Positions 1 to 12,148 of a stretch of 64,000 nucleotides of DNA are shown in pieces (position 1 is the stretch's first letter; each line of letters opens with the position of its first letter). Position numbers and translations under genes: made by a program. The stretch comes from Neodontobutis hainanensis (Eukaryota; Chordata; Actinopteri; Gobiiformes; Odontobutidae): positions 20,033 to 84,032 of the forward strand of contig JALDNG010001000.1 in assembly GCA_024349245.1 (NCBI GenBank), read 5' to 3'. The notes under the pieces were generated by a model. The model was not told the DNA's origin, ran no database searches, and was given only the letters and a program-made list of their open reading frames with translations.

Positions 1-290
1 TTGTAAACGAGCAAGTTGCAGGGGATCTTTAGCATGTTCACAATGATCTTTTCAAAACATTTCATTACAACAGATGTCAAAGCTACTGGCCTTAAGTTGT
101 GAACAGCAGGACAAAATACTTAGGGTACAGGGATGATTACAGATTTCTTCCACAGAGCGGGACAGTGAAGCGCGATAATGATTGTTGATAAAATTGAGCA
201 CCAAGCAGCAGTCAGTTTGGAAGCAGAAGTCCTCAGTAAGATGGCAGGATCTAGGAGCCATCTGGTCTGGCAGATTTTTATTACAGACAT
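1..290 (-). mobile_element. Non-LTR retrotransposon RT fragment (L2/Rex-like)
   Basis: Read on the minus strand, this stretch encodes the start of a LINE reverse transcriptase in shifted frames. ALWKKSVIIPVP is followed after a stop by LRPVALTSVVMKCFEKIIV, which matches the block between RT motifs 1 and 2 of fish L2/CR1/Rex-type LINEs. The fragment runs off the left edge of the window, so its 3' part is not visible. Stops and frame changes show it is dead. Confidence 0.7.
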
Positions 291-963
291 AAACTATGTA
301 AAACTATGTATGTAACCTACAGTATGTAGGGTTAATAGTTGGACAACAAAAGCAACTCCACTGGGGAGGGTCCAAGTTCTCAAAGTCATTGAGCTCATAG
401 CTCTCAGTGTCATTAGAAGTAGAGAGCTGGATCCTGCTGGGATTCTTATTAGCAATGCACTGGATCTATTGACAATTATAACACAGAATATATTGCTTTC
501 ATTAGCAACGTTTACCAGGTTTATTACTAGTTTAGAGTCTACTTCAACTTTCTGGGTTAAAGCTGGGTTATTATTATTATAAAATCAACCTAAACTATCT
601 AACTCTGTGGAGTCAGGTGTTTTACTGTAAACCAGAGGAAAGTCCCAGACAGTCGGTGGGTCATGTTTGCTGAAATGAGCTCCTCCTTATCCTAACCAGA
701 CTGCTTACACTGCTGATGTTTCAGAATGAGTTTTGACCAACCAGAGAAGAGCTTTGACCCTTTAGATCGGACCCTGACATTAGTCAATGGAAAGGATGAC
801 ACTTGGATCACTTTTGTAAATAGCATTGTTTTGGCGGCGTGGACATGAACAGAAATGTTATAAAGATGTTTATCAGCTTGTCAGCTCCTGAGGACGGTGA
901 CGGCTTCTTAAAAGCACAACTCTCCTGTGGTCACACAGTTTCTCCTGAACCTCTGACAGAAAC
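291..963. other. No recognised gene; possible upstream region
   Basis: No coding region is supported here. The last 150 bases hold a TATA-like TTATAAAG near 857 about 100 bases before a possible first coding exon, so part of this stretch may be a promoter. Confidence 0.2.
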
Positions 964-985
964 ATGGCGCCACCAACTGGAGGAG
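964..985 (+). CDS. Possible first coding exon (MAPPTGG)
   Basis: ATGGCGCCACC begins a short frame (MAPPTGG) that runs into a GTATGAG splice donor at 986. It lies about 100 bases after a TATA-like TTATAAAG. No later exon could be joined to it, so this is only a candidate first exon of an unidentified plus-strand gene. Confidence 0.25.
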
Positions 986-1639
986 GTATGAGCTTATGTC
1001 TATAAACAGAATTAGTTTTGCATTCAGACCCCTGACTCATTGTGTCGCTTCACAAAAAGGACCTAATATGACACGTACTGGTAACACATGTGTAACTTTA
1101 AAAGTACTCACATTTTTAGACATATCTGTGAAGACGGTGCAGCCAACACTGAAAAAAAGGCTTCTTTTGTTTTTAAGGGCAAATACAGATTCAGATGCAC
1201 TGCTCTGCTCAAGTTGAGTTCTGCTTTGTTTGTCCTAAGCTCACTCCGGAGTGGCCCCCAGACAGACCTCCATACCAGTGTGGCACAGGAACTAGACACC
1301 CCTTCTGCTCTGTAACTGTTATAAATGCAAGAATTAACAAGTAAATAGCACCAATACCACCAGTTATTTTTGTTCTCATCTTTTATGCTCTACCAATGCT
1401 ATACTTTACTTAAAATGGCACTTTGTTCTTTACTTTCTTCCCCTCCTCTTTTACCAAACCCCTCACCATTATGGCTACAGCTTGTCTCCACTAATGCACT
1501 CAGTAATATTATCAGAATGCATGTATTATCTCAGAGAAGCATATAAATGATGAAAGTTTATTCTGTAAAATGTAACTCAGTGTATTCATATTTCATGTTT
1601 CATTTCTGAGCAATCATATGAATGAACTAAATAACAATT
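986..1639. other. No recognised feature
   Basis: Only short frames without family resemblance occur in this AT-rich stretch. It may be intron of the candidate exon before it. Confidence 0.3.
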
Positions 1640-1788
1640 ACAATGTCTCTGGCAATAAAGGAAGGACATAGCCACAATATCGCTCAGACCGCTGTGTAGA
1701 CCTGTCACAATCGCGAAGCAAGTTCCTAGTTTGTGAATCTCGTTCACTGACAAAGGCAATAAACGTTTTTCTGATTCTGATTCTGATC
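1640..1788 (+). repeat. LINE 3' end with TTCTGA tail repeats
   Basis: The segment ends with AATAAACG followed by repeated CTGATT units, the short tandem tail typical of 3' ends of fish L2/Rex-type LINEs. No coding part is retained. It abuts a second LINE fragment in the opposite orientation. Confidence 0.5.
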
Positions 1789-2470
1789 AGGTTTTATTAT
1801 TGTGTCATGCTTGAAACACAAGCCCGGCCCAAATGTGCTTACAAGACACTCCCAATTAAACCAAAGACCAGATACCAACACTAAATGGAGTGAGTAAAGC
1901 AAACCAAAAAAAGTGTATCACAAAAGTAAAAAGCCAACCTGGTCACAACATAAATTCAAATAAAAATTATTCTAAGACAAGGTAATCAAACATAAAATAG
2001 ACTATACAAATGTCAAATTAAACTATGCTGAAACAAAATAAACTAAAAGACTATACATAAGTTGATTAAAGCTACGCTAAAACAAAATAAACTATGCACA
2101 GTACAAATGTGAATAAATAGTGTATAGTGCAGGTTGTGTAACAGGTATTGCACGTTACAAATATTGCACGGTGAGATTCCACATGATTGTGGAAATACTG
2201 CTTGGTGAAAAGAGTTTCTGTGTTAGCAGTGTTCATTGTAGAGTCTGACAGCAGCAGGAAGGAAAGCCCTGCAGAATCTCTCCTTCACACACCGAGGGTG
2301 GAGCAGTCTGTCACTGAAGCTGCTCTCCAGAGCTGACAGGGCGTCCTGCAGGCGGTGGGACTTATGGTCCAGCATAGATCACCCACTTACCGCACTGAGT
2401 CCAGAGGACAGCCCAGGACAGAGCTGGACTTCCTGATGACCTTGTCCAGCTTCTTCTCTCTCCTCTCTGT
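1789..2470 (-). mobile_element. LINE 3' fragment (ORF2 C-terminus plus 3' UTR)
   Basis: On the minus strand the frame reads KSSSVLGCPLDSV near 2390-2430. This is the conserved tail of ORF2 in a common teleost LINE family. Further downstream, other frames give a degraded match to the final Leu/Pro-rich block (LLLLSDSTMN in place of a LPAAVRLYN-like end). The 3' UTR ends near 1789 with an AATAAAACC-like end. It is 5'-truncated and has no catalytic RT motif. Confidence 0.6.
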
Positions 2471-2679
2471 GATGCTGAGAGGGAGAGAGAAGACAGTAAA
2501 ACTATTAAACACATGCACATATTTGTTAAACAGATGTACATTAAAACTGAATAATGTGGTGTCTACCTTTTGTGTGCTCAGGAATCCTCTCCAAGAAGCC
2601 TGAAAAGAAAAAAAACATGCTTTAGTCTCAGGAGAATAGATCTGGAGATTTGAACAAAACAATCCAATATACATATCTT

Positions 2680-3260
2680 TTCTTTGTTTTCTTCTTTCTT
2701 ATCCTCTTTCCTTTGCTTTTCATCTCTTTTAGGCCTCTTCCTGCGAGAAATCAGTTTATTTAACTTGAATTAGACTCTTTACTCTTGTCTGTCCATGAAA
2801 GTCAGATTACTTTTACTTCTGTTACTTTTTCATCTTACATTGTACTTTCTTCCCTCTCCTTTACTTTTGCCCTTTGTTTACGCTCCTCTTTTTGCACAAG
2901 CTCCTCGTCTATAGTTTACTGCTGGGTCTCTTTAGACTGTCACCTTTTGGAGAAGCAGAAGAAAAACAGCAAGTGAAAGTGTAAAACATGTTAATCAACC
3001 CCAGGTACTGAATACTCACCTTTTATAGTTTCATTTGTTTAAGGAGAACATATCATTTGTATTTTTCACACAACACAGCAAAAACATGGAACAAGTCCAA
3101 CTGGAAGAGCTAATGAACCTATTTAAACATGTCACACCACACTAAACCCTCTGACACACAACACACTATATACAATATTTACAAATGTTATACTTATCCT
3201 GAAATGACCCTGAGTCCTGCCCCTAAGTCCCAGCACGATTTCACTCAGAAGAAACACTGA
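2680..3260. other. No recognised feature
   Basis: Low-complexity CT-rich and AT-rich sequence with only short frames. Nothing that resembles a known family was seen. Confidence 0.3.
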
Positions 3261-3266
3261 AAGCGG

Positions 3267-4028
3267 TCAGTTCTTAAAAAGAGTAAAAGTGCTTCTCCTT
3301 TTGAATTGGCCTTTGTGGTTTATCTGACCTTTTCCAGTGTTTCCACTCGAGCGCCCGGTCCTCATGTAATCTTCCATCTCCTTCACCCAGTCCGGCTTGG
3401 GCCCAGGAAACAAGGGGACCGGCTCCTGGGGTCTGGGACGTGTGGCAGGGGAGGGAGGTGCCCTGGAGGGAGCAGAGGAGACAAGAGGGTTAGTGCAGGG
3501 AGCACAGGGAGGAGGCACCAGGGGCTCATGAGGAGCAGCTGGGGCCTTCCGAGCCTCAGAAGGAGAAACAGAAACATCCAGAGCAAAGGAGTCTGGGAGC
3601 AGAGAGAAGCTCAGCTGAGGGACCTGAGCAGGAGGAGGAGAGATAGCAAGAGAGCGAGCGCGAGAGAAGGAGCCAGAGCTAAGCTTACGGACCTTAGCAG
3701 GACGAGAGAGAGCAAGGGAGTGAGAGGGAGGAGAGGAGGAGCAGGAGGATGAGGAGGAAGAACTAAGGTATCTAGCACGAGACTTAAAGACGCCAGAGGA
3801 GCTAGAGGAGCGAGTGGAGCGAGAGTTAGAGTCAGAAAAAGAGCAAGAGCTTGAAAAGAGTGTCTCCTGAGGAGAGACAGACACAAAGGCAGAGTTCAAG
3901 GGGCCTGTGGAGGAGGCAGGTGCAGAGGGAACAGGGGGTGTGTGGGGTGTAGTGAGTGTGGGCAGCCTGTGCAGGAGGAGCACGTCGGGACACCCGGGCC
4001 TCGTCGTCCAGGAGAAGCGCTGGGCCAT
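3267..4028 (-). CDS. Ser/Pro-rich hypothetical protein, 253 aa, single coding exon
   Basis: An open frame of about 253 codons starts at the ATG at 4028 (MAQRFSWTTRPGCPDVL) and stops at 3267. It lies in an exon whose acceptor (TTTCTCTCCACAG) ends just before 4042, so the exon carries a short 5' UTR and then the start. The protein is dominated by a Ser/Arg/Pro-rich middle (about residues 60-200). It ends in a more ordered part with PDWVKEMEDYMRTG and a Lys/Arg-rich tail. No domain was recognised. The low-complexity composition makes overlapping frames long on both strands, but the splice acceptor, start codon and ordered C-terminus favour this one. A non-coding first exon with a donor near 5034 may belong to it. 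Confidence 0.5.
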   Translation of the reverse strand: MAQRFSWTTRPGCPDVLLLHRLPTLTTPHTPPVPSAPASSTGPLNSAFVSVSPQETLFSSSCSFSDSNSRSTRSSSSSGVFKSRARYLSSSSSSSCSSSPPSHSLALSRPAKVRKLSSGSFSRARSLAISPPPAQVPQLSFSLLPDSFALDVSVSPSEARKAPAAPHEPLVPPPCAPCTNPLVSSAPSRAPPSPATRPRPQEPVPLFPGPKPDWVKEMEDYMRTGRSSGNTGKGQINHKGQFKRRSTFTLFKN

Positions 4029-4042
4029 CAGTGAACAGAGAT

Positions 4043-5033
4043 CTGTGGAGAGAAATACATCTGTTAAAATCCTCACATCATGTGATGCCATTGTGTGATT
4101 CATCAAAATAAAGCAAAGCCATGAGGCTCTGAGGTCTTTTTTAAATCCATGTCTGAACATGGAACTGTTACTGATTCAAGTCCACCATGTACTTTCTGTC
4201 TAGTGCCATTTTCTATAGTTTCATGGACACTAGCACAATGTACCAATACAGAGAGTACTTTTAAAGCAGCACTGTTTAATCTTAAACCATCTTTTACTCA
4301 TAAAGCCTCAGAGTGATTTTGACCAATCTCAGATCAAACCAGGAGAATATGTCCACGTTCAAAGACATTATTATTCACTAAACTACTAAAATTATAGCAC
4401 TTTAATGTGCAGAAAGGTTACAGTGTTGTTATAAAGTTGTTAAGAGTTATTTATGAATAATCATTTGTCCTCATTACAATCTGGATAGATTTACTTTATG
4501 AATAGATCTTATTTTTTCATAATAGCTACAAAACTAACACAAAAACATAACTGTACATTTTCATTAACAAATATGTTCAACAAACTCTGCTTCTACATGT
4601 ACCTGGTTTACACAGGATTCTCCTAAATTACTTTTTGAAACCTATTGTATTATATTTGGAAATGAATCAACATAAAACAAATTTATTTTCTATAATTAGG
4701 TACTGGGTTAAATACAAAATGTATAATATAGAAATTAATCAAAATACGTTGCAGACAGCTCTCAATTTAAATGTTAGCCTCCTGTGCGTTTTGTTGCTTT
4801 CATTAATATGTCTGTGTAAATGGACTTTTACATTATTTCTGATAGGCTCTAAGAACAAACAAAGTCACAACAAAAATACACATATTCTGAGTTAAAATTT
4901 ACCGTGAAACATCATTTAAACATCGACAAAAGACCATTTTGCTCAAATATATTGGTTCATATAGTTGCTGTGCAGATTTAATGGGAAAGCCCATAGGAAA
5001 TAACATGAACATGGAAATCTTAAAATCTCACCT
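4043..5033 (-). other. Probable 5' intron of the Ser-rich gene
   Basis: AT-rich sequence between the acceptor at 4042 and a possible donor (AAAAG then GTGAG) near 5033. It has no coding region with a recognisable product. Confidence 0.3.
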
Positions 5034-5265
5034 TTTCTCTCAAAAGGTCTCGTAGTCCTGGTCAGTAGGTGGTCAGTAGAAGTCTTAGTAGGAAATGTCC
5101 GCAGTTAAAGTCTCCTTTTGAAGAAATCGTCGAATCAAACTCAAGATTTGCTCTTTTTCTCACAGCCAGAAGTTTGCAAGTTTTGCAAGAACGTACTTGC
5201 TAGGAGATGCTCTTAGCAACCGGCACCTGTACGTGGTTACGTCAGCACGTGCACCGCTGTAGTAT
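5034..5265 (-). promoter_or_regulatory. Possible first non-coding exon and promoter of the Ser-rich gene
   Basis: A minus-strand donor near 5033 is preceded by about 170 bases of exon-like sequence and then GC-richer DNA. That DNA has GGTTGCTAAG, an RFX X-box-like half site, and TACGTCA/CACGTG-like motifs (5205-5260). RFX-type sites are common before ciliary or testis genes. This is inference from motifs only. Confidence 0.3.
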
Positions 5266-5669
5266 GCTAACCCTGGTGATGGATATTCATATTTAAAACG
5301 TAAACTTGGTTATAATGACACAGGCAGTATGTAAAGTGTTGAAGTAGCAGATATATACCGTTAATACTTGACAGTTACAGTCGAGGAAAGAAGTGGAAGA
5401 AAGCTTTATAATCACATCCTGCAACTCAAACGTGGCACCGCTATTTTAGCTGTGAAAGTGCTGCCACCCTGTGGTTCCAGGGGACATGGCTATCTTTTTT
5501 GTTACCTGTTGCCCACTTTAAAGAAAACTCATTAATGGATGCTACAACAACAACAGGAAAACAATACATATTTAAAACGAATTTAATATAACATAAATAA
5601 ATAATAATAATTACACACGGATAATGTGCCATTACAAATGATGAAAACCTGTCCTGTTATCAAGTTTGA

Positions 5670-5875
5670 AAAGGTGGCCTCTCCCCATACGGGCCTGTCC
5701 CACATGTGGTAAACTGCTGGAGCATAACACATAGGGCTGTAAACACATGTGACAGATGTAAGGTTATGTTCTGTTTTGTGTGCTTGAACATCGATCCAAA
5801 CTGTACAAATTATTACGAGCCACGCTCCAGTGGTGTAGCTCTATATCAGACCTTGATACCAGTGTGGGCAATGAG
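5670..5875 (+). pseudogene. RBR-type E3 ubiquitin ligase exon relic (IBR-RING2 end)
   Basis: Two frames together match the C-terminal part of the multi-copy fish RBR ligase family. ACPTCGKLLEH and GCKHM lie in one frame. TCDRCKVMFCFVCLN and the ending GVALYQTLIPVW lie in another. The paired Cys-x2-Cys sites are the zinc ligands of the RING2 part of RBR proteins, which take ubiquitin from an E2 and pass it on. A stop after EHNT and a frame change inside the domain show it is a pseudogene. No other exon of this gene was found nearby. Confidence 0.65.
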
Positions 5876-6327
5876 CAGTGAACTCCAGATAGATTTAAAC
5901 ATGTGGGAAAGGTGGTGAATGTTTGATATCTGAGACAAAACATACATCATTATGTGTAAAATAAATCTGAGGAGTTGTCTCTTTAAAATATCAGTACATG
6001 TGGGTGATCTAATATTACATATTACATACTTCAATAATGCAACAAATAACTTTTCAAACTACTTTTTAAAACTTGTCTTTATTTTGTTTTACACGACATC
6101 ATAATTAACTGTAATCATTAAAAAAAGTGTAAGAAATGATGAGGAGGCTGCGTGTATACATTAAACTGATTGTACAATGTTCAAATGTGGAATATACATT
6201 TACATTTATATACATTTAGTCCTTTAGCAGACGTTTTCCTTTAGAAACCCTATTATTTATGTTCATATATATTCATACTTGTGTAGATGTGTCACATTGA
6301 GCAGTTCTGGCCCTGTGAACAGATTTT

Positions 6328-6515
6328 ATGGAGGTGGCAGAGTGGTTAGCACTCAGGCCTAACAGCAAGAAGGTCCTGGGTTCAATTCCCATCCAGGACA
6401 GGGCCTTTCTGTGTGGAGTTTGCATGTTCTCCCTATGTCTGCGTAGGTTTCCTCCGGGTACTCCGGTTTCCCCTACCACCAAAAACATGTACAATAAAGG
6501 ACTATGGAAATGGAT
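6328..6515 (+). repeat. tRNA-derived SINE (teleost V-SINE/HE1-like)
   Basis: The 5' part has a tRNA-like head with a box A-like TGGCAGAGTGGTTAGCAC and a box B-like GGGTTCAATTCC. It is followed by the widespread fish SINE body (GTGTGGAGTTTGCATGTTCT, then the TCCTCCGGGTACTCCGG block). The element is in the plus direction and ends in a short AT-rich tail. Related sequence lies in reverse orientation at 13215-13618. Confidence 0.75.
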
Positions 6516-6975
6516 GGAAATTAGCAGTTAAACTATAAACTGGTACAAGCATCTCTGCTCGGCTTAATGAACATTGTACGTTGTCTTAAAGAAAATAAAC
6601 TCATTTTAATGCTGCAGGTTGTGTTCATCTTGAATGCTGTGAACCCTGACCTTGCAGGAGCGACAGAACTGGTGACGATCACAGCCGGGAGAGAAGAAGA
6701 AGCCACAATGAGCAGCAGGATGACTGTATGGACAGTGAGCTGTGCAGGAGTCCTGGGGGAAAACTCTGTCCCGTTCTCAGTCCTGAAAACTAATTCAATA
6801 CTGCCTCTTGGTTTATGTCAGGCCAAAACCAGTAGCTTAAAATTAAGAAGTGTTTATGTGGGGCACTGAACTCTGAACTAAACTAATGTAAAACATTGAA
6901 CTATGGAAGCACAACTGTCAAGTGCTACAGTGGTAATTTGAACAGCAAACAGCATTATAAAACATCATACTATGT
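6516..6975. other. No recognised gene
   Basis: A short open frame near 6567-6869 contains ordinary amino-acid composition but no domain I recognise. An acceptor-like TTGCAG at about 6652 precedes part of it. I do not assign a function. Confidence 0.25.
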
Positions 6976-9900
6976 TCACACTAGACCAAATCCTGTGTGG
7001 CATGAAGAAATGGAAACAAGCAAGTCCCTCTTGAATGAAGTATAGTCCTTGTAGTGAGATGGAATGCGCAGAATCTCAAAGCAGGTTGAGGCTGTGATGT
7101 AGTTTCCAGTTACTACCTCTACAGACAAACTTGTTGGCAAGACCTCCCAGCCTGTCCAGAATTTTACTAGATTTTGCAGTTCAGTTGGCGTTGCTAAAGA
7201 ATGAATTAAACAGATTTTAAAATGTTTTATTTCCATAAATATTATGGAATACAAATATTACTTAGTTTCACCTCCAGTGATGAACTCTTGGAGATAGCCC
7301 GATATGCGGAACTTTATGTCTGCTGACCAGTCGTCATCATCATCATCTTCATCTGCTTGTGGCCAGGTGATTCGCTGCAGAAGAATCTGCGTCAACAAAA
7401 GGCCACATGAAAAAACATCCAGCCGTCAATTGCAGTTATTTCTGCAACCACAATTAATTGGTAACAATAAAATATACATGTATACACATTAAACTACCAT
7501 AACTACCTACATGTGAAAGGGCTTAATTTCTGAGTTGCTCTAAAGAAGATCCCGACAGTGGATCGCATTACTGCCACAGAATTAGCTACAAGTGTGTGGA
7601 GCTGTAGCAGTGAGACTGAGATGGTTGTATACCGAGAGAGTCGCATGTCATCGTAGGATTACGGTTTATATTCAACCAACAGCTGTACCAGATACTGCCC
7701 GTGACTTCATCAGTAGAACTGTTTTCAGGAACAGACACCTAATGCTTTTAGATCAGTGGTTACTGAACAACTTAGACCATCCCTTGTTTTCAGCTTATGA
7801 ACAACAAAGAAACCAGTGGACATCTGAGAATCTAATCAGCAGGACGGATCGACTGCTCTACAATCAGTCTAGGACAGAAGAAGAAGTTTGAATCAACTAA
7901 TTTGAAGATACCAAATAACTGATTTACTCCTTGGGGATTAATAAAATTGAAGTGAATAAGAAACAAGTTGTCTGTAAACAAAGCTATCAAACTTAGATGC
8001 AAGGTCACAGTGGCCAGTGCGAAACCACCTGACAGCACTGGAGAAGGATATAGCATTATCATTCCAGTCCAAACGCCTTTGCTTCAACTTTATCTTCAAG
8101 TAAGACCATAAGAAAGCAAAATTACCTCAGGACAGATGTTCTCTGCCCCTCTTTTGGAAAAAGGATAGCTGCTGTGTCTGGTCTTTGAGTAAGCAAAGTC
8201 CACAATGGTGTTTCTTTTAGTCCTCTGCGCAGTTGCTTAATCTGTCTTACGACTCGTCCAATCACCTAATAACAATAATAAGGAATAAAAGACAAGCATA
8301 ATAATTGTAGTGGAGAGTTGTAAAATGTATGTAGTTTCGTTTTCAAGTTTTTTTATTCTCACATCACTCACCGCATGAATTAAAAGTTTTTCAAAAACCA
8401 CTTTCGGTTACTTTTGTTCAGAGGAGGAAGGTCCCATGCATAGGCCAACTCCTGTATCTGCTGTTTTTCCTTTTCTGACAGGTTGGATTCTCCTTCCAAC
8501 TTTTTATATATATATATATAAATACAGTTTATATAAAACTTTAAGCAAAATTCACATTTTACCAACTACAGTTATAAAGAAAATATAGAAAAATCTAACT
8601 AAGACATGTCTGTTAAGAGTCTCAGTCAACCAGGCCATCTAGAAGAAAAAAGGGTTAAAGCCAAAGCATCTGGACGTAGGTTTGAAGGTGAACCTTGTCC
8701 AGATGCTTTGGATTTAACACTTTTTCCATCTTCAAACTAAGAGATATGAGAGAAACATACAAGCTTGATTGTGTCACGAATGTCGAGGTCCGGACAATCC
8801 TCTACAGTGACAGTTGATGTTTCAGGACTGCCACCAAGTAGGACATGCACAAAAGCTGGACTAAGTCCTGAAAGGCATGGCCCTCCATGGAGAAAGAAGT
8901 GACCCATCATTCTCCCTGCCACAAGGAACAGGTCACTTTCAACAAGAAAGTGCGACGGTTCTCCATCAAAAAGCCGAGTGACACTGCTATTTGCTGTGAA
9001 AAAAATTATGTTAGAAAGCAATTGGTTTTCTAAATTTGTACGGATGTTTCAATATTTGTGAACTGTAAATTCTTAAATCCTTGATGATTCATTTTTATTA
9101 AATGTTTCATAATAGCAATGCATTATAATTTAATTGTATAGCAAACAGCATGGGCATATATGCATAAAATACATACCAAAATTAATGTGAAATCCAAACT
9201 TTAATTTTTCCATGCAAGTTGAGAAGAAAAAACGTGTAACCCCAAGTCCGGTAGCAGTATCCCCTGTACAACAAAATTTTAATAGTAGGCTTAATTATTA
9301 TTTGACAACTATAACTTTTATTTGGTTTTACCTTCAAGTCTGCAAATCAAGGGGCGTGCCCATTCCACATTGGTTTGCTTATAAAAAAATATAAGGGTCA
9401 TGTCCTGTTCTGCAGGACTTTTCCTGATGTCCATGCATAGAGTTAACGGACTCTTCATTGCATGGATTTGGAGATAATACTCCGCACACTGAGATATGGC
9501 CTTACTTAAGTCACTAATAGATGACCAATCTAATAAGAAACAGTAAAAGCAAATATAAGGGGTTCAATACATAAATCTAATATGCATGATTAAGAAATTG
9601 AATGTCTCTATCTTAACAATGCTTTGATGGCTGTTCTATAATTAAAAAGACACTTTGAATATCACATACCCATGGAAGTAGTCGCTGAAGTTATGGATGG
9701 TCCAGGAACCACTGCTTGTTCCTTTTCACTGGGATAAACTGCAAGTGTCACTTGACTAAAATAAAAAAATATAAAAATAATTATACACATATGTAACAAA
9801 TGCAAGAATGACAACAGGCTCGGTTTATTTAATGTCAAAACACTGTGAAGAGACAATAGAAACAACACTGATAAAATTATTCTTTCGTATAAAAGGGTCA

Positions 9901-12148
9901 TTCAGTCTAGAAATTGAATCCAACCAATAAAACCTCTTTAAAAAATTAGAAAATAAAAAAGATAACTTTCACCACATGTAGATGCGTGCTGCTCTATCCG
10001 ATCAGATTTAAACATTTTCAGAAAAACAGGACAGGACTGAGCTGTTGGAAAATAGAAAGATGTTTTAGTAAAACATAATTATGTGAAAGGACATAAATAT
10101 GAACTAGGTTCCTAAGTTTTAAATTATGGTGTAGTAAGAAGTGTAGGTTGTCGTAAGGACAGACAAATCATACATTGTTCCTCAACCAGATGAGCTGCGT
10201 CACTGTCGACTTCAATGATCAAACAGGAGTAAATATAATACTTTAGAAGCTGCAGAGGTACAGCAACACCACACTTGTGACATGTGGCTTTTGCCATACC
10301 GCTGAAGGCTCCATCAGTTAGTTGTAGTGGACTTCTATCAAGATCTTCTTGGACAGGGACTATGAACAGTTTTTACCCTTGAGCAACAGACTTCAAGAGT
10401 CTGCCTGTATAACCAGCATCGTCAGGTGACACAAGGGACAGTTTACGCTTCCCCATCCACCTGTCAAAATTAAAAATTATTTAAAAATTGCAGCCAAACA
10501 TAGATTGCATAGTATAGTTTTTATAGACATTACTGCAATTATATTAAATAAACTAACCTTTGCTTCTTGTTAAAAAAATAAATCTCTGCTTACCAGCTGC
10601 TTTATAAAGTAGCCATCCACCTGTTACTGTTTGCAGTTTTGGAAATAGAACTTTGAGGGCGTCACATAACTGTAGGTGAAAAAGTACAAAAAATTGACAT
10701 TTCATCTCAAAACAAACTTATTTAATATGCATTGCACACACAATTAATATAACACAATATATATATATATATATATATATATAGCAGTCCTTGGACCCAA
10801 CCCAGCCTGCATATGGGTCACTGTCTGGGTCACTTTCTCAAGCTCACTTGGAGTTTTTCACACTGCCTTGGTAGCAAATAGAAAGACACCTCGAGTGCCT
10901 TGATTTTTGGCTGGGATAACATTTGTTGCTGGAAAGCGATTCTTTCCCGGCCTTTAGTAAAAATGCCTGGACATGTTCTATGGTGAAAAGCTTTTGATTA
11001 AAAATTTAAATACAAGTTTAAGGTTTTTTTATTAGGTAGGCAAATTTGAATGGAGTGTTGCGGTACAGGTGGTTGGGGAAAAACATGCAGTCAGCTTGTT
11101 AGGAGATTCCTGAGACCAGTTTATACTGGTTTTAAGCCAGGTCCGTGTGTAAACATATTTAAAATGTTTTTAGAAGAAATTAGCATCTGTGGTGAGGATA
11201 GAATTCTGAACAGACAATGAAAAAACTATTTACAACATAGCCGTAAGAACTTACATTAAAACCTATAAATTAAGAATTTTACTAACTTGAATTTGCTAAC
11301 TGTATACTAATTTGCTCATTAAATAAACATACAATGTGAGGTACATTCATTAATGTATTCAAACCAGGCTCTGACATTACCTACAAGTAGCAGAGTGGTT
11401 GTCATTTGCCAAAACCATCTTAATTTGTAATAGTTTGTGGATAATGCCAATTTCTCCAATGAAAATGTACTATGACCATGCCTCCAGTAGCCCCCATTCT
11501 GTACTTTAGGACATTCTGTTTACAAACTTTTAAATGGTCTATATCAAATTGGTTTAACATATGACACTTTAATGCCTGCAGTTTGATCTGTGAAAAGAAA
11601 GCAGTACTACACTAACAGAAAAAGCTGAAAGTTTATGCTAGTAAACTAGCTTTGGTTTTGGCCTCTTCTCCCGGCCGTATTGAGGACCAGCACATTAGCC
11701 CAAACCGCACGATCCTATCCCAGTGGAAATGCGCTAAAAAATTAAACACACCGCAGGCATATGCCATATTAGTTCTTACCTTGTCATTTCCATTTGAAGC
11801 GATGGTCCAGTAGAATGGTCCCTCCTATCCAGCGATAAAACATTTAGTATGGTCAGACTTCAAAATAATGCGTAAAGCACAAGTGTGTACTACACCTTGC
11901 CTTAGCTTCAACGCTCGCTGTACTTGGCTGTCTTTCAGTCAATAAATCCAGCAAACGCCTGGCTGACTGGACAATTTCAACTTGGTTATTCTGAAATAAC
12001 AAAAATGTTTATCGCTACTATATGTGACAGACCTTCAGTAGAAATACAACAGAACAGGAGTAAAACAGTATCTAACTTAGCACCCTTGGCGCATCAGTTG
12101 CAGGTCCCGCCATGTTTGTTGTAGGTTATTACCATGGTCATCCTCCAT
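6976..12148 (-). CDS. G2E3-like HECT-domain E3 ubiquitin ligase gene (multi-exon)
   Basis: Minus-strand exons with GT-AG borders spell out a HECT ligase of the G2E3-like fish family. Clear exons are 8761-8993 (GEPSHFLVESDLFLVAGRMM, then a LHGGPCLSGLSP-like block), 8372-8499 (NLSEKEKQQIQELAYAWDLP), 8126-8265 (GRVVRQIKQLRRGLKETPLW), 7272-7386 (poly-Asp, then WSADIKFRISGYLQEF) and 6976-7193 (LPTSLSVEVV, then TASTCFEILRIPSHYKDYTS). The last exon holds the TCF motif whose Cys is the ubiquitin-accepting residue of HECT domains. A Cys-x2-Cys small zinc-finger-like stretch (CHKCGVAVPLQ) lies near 10270-10330. Candidate early exons are at 12148 (MEDDHGNNLQQTWRDL) and 11920-11990 (ARRLLDLLTERQPSTASVEA). 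An in-frame stop near 10373 or a splice there leaves it open whether the gene works. The exon chain before 8993 is only partly resolved. Confidence 0.7.
10755..10783. repeat. (AT)n microsatellite
   Basis: About 29 bases of alternating AT in what is probably an intron of the HECT ligase gene. Confidence 0.9.

Noticed and set aside
3306..3752. 148-codon plus-strand frame
   Set aside because: It is the shadow of the minus-strand Ser-rich frame, which has a splice acceptor, a start and an ordered end.
6345..6395. tRNA gene
   Set aside because: The boxes belong to a SINE head followed by the SINE body; no acceptor stem can be formed. The same applies to 13540-13600 and 63085-63145.
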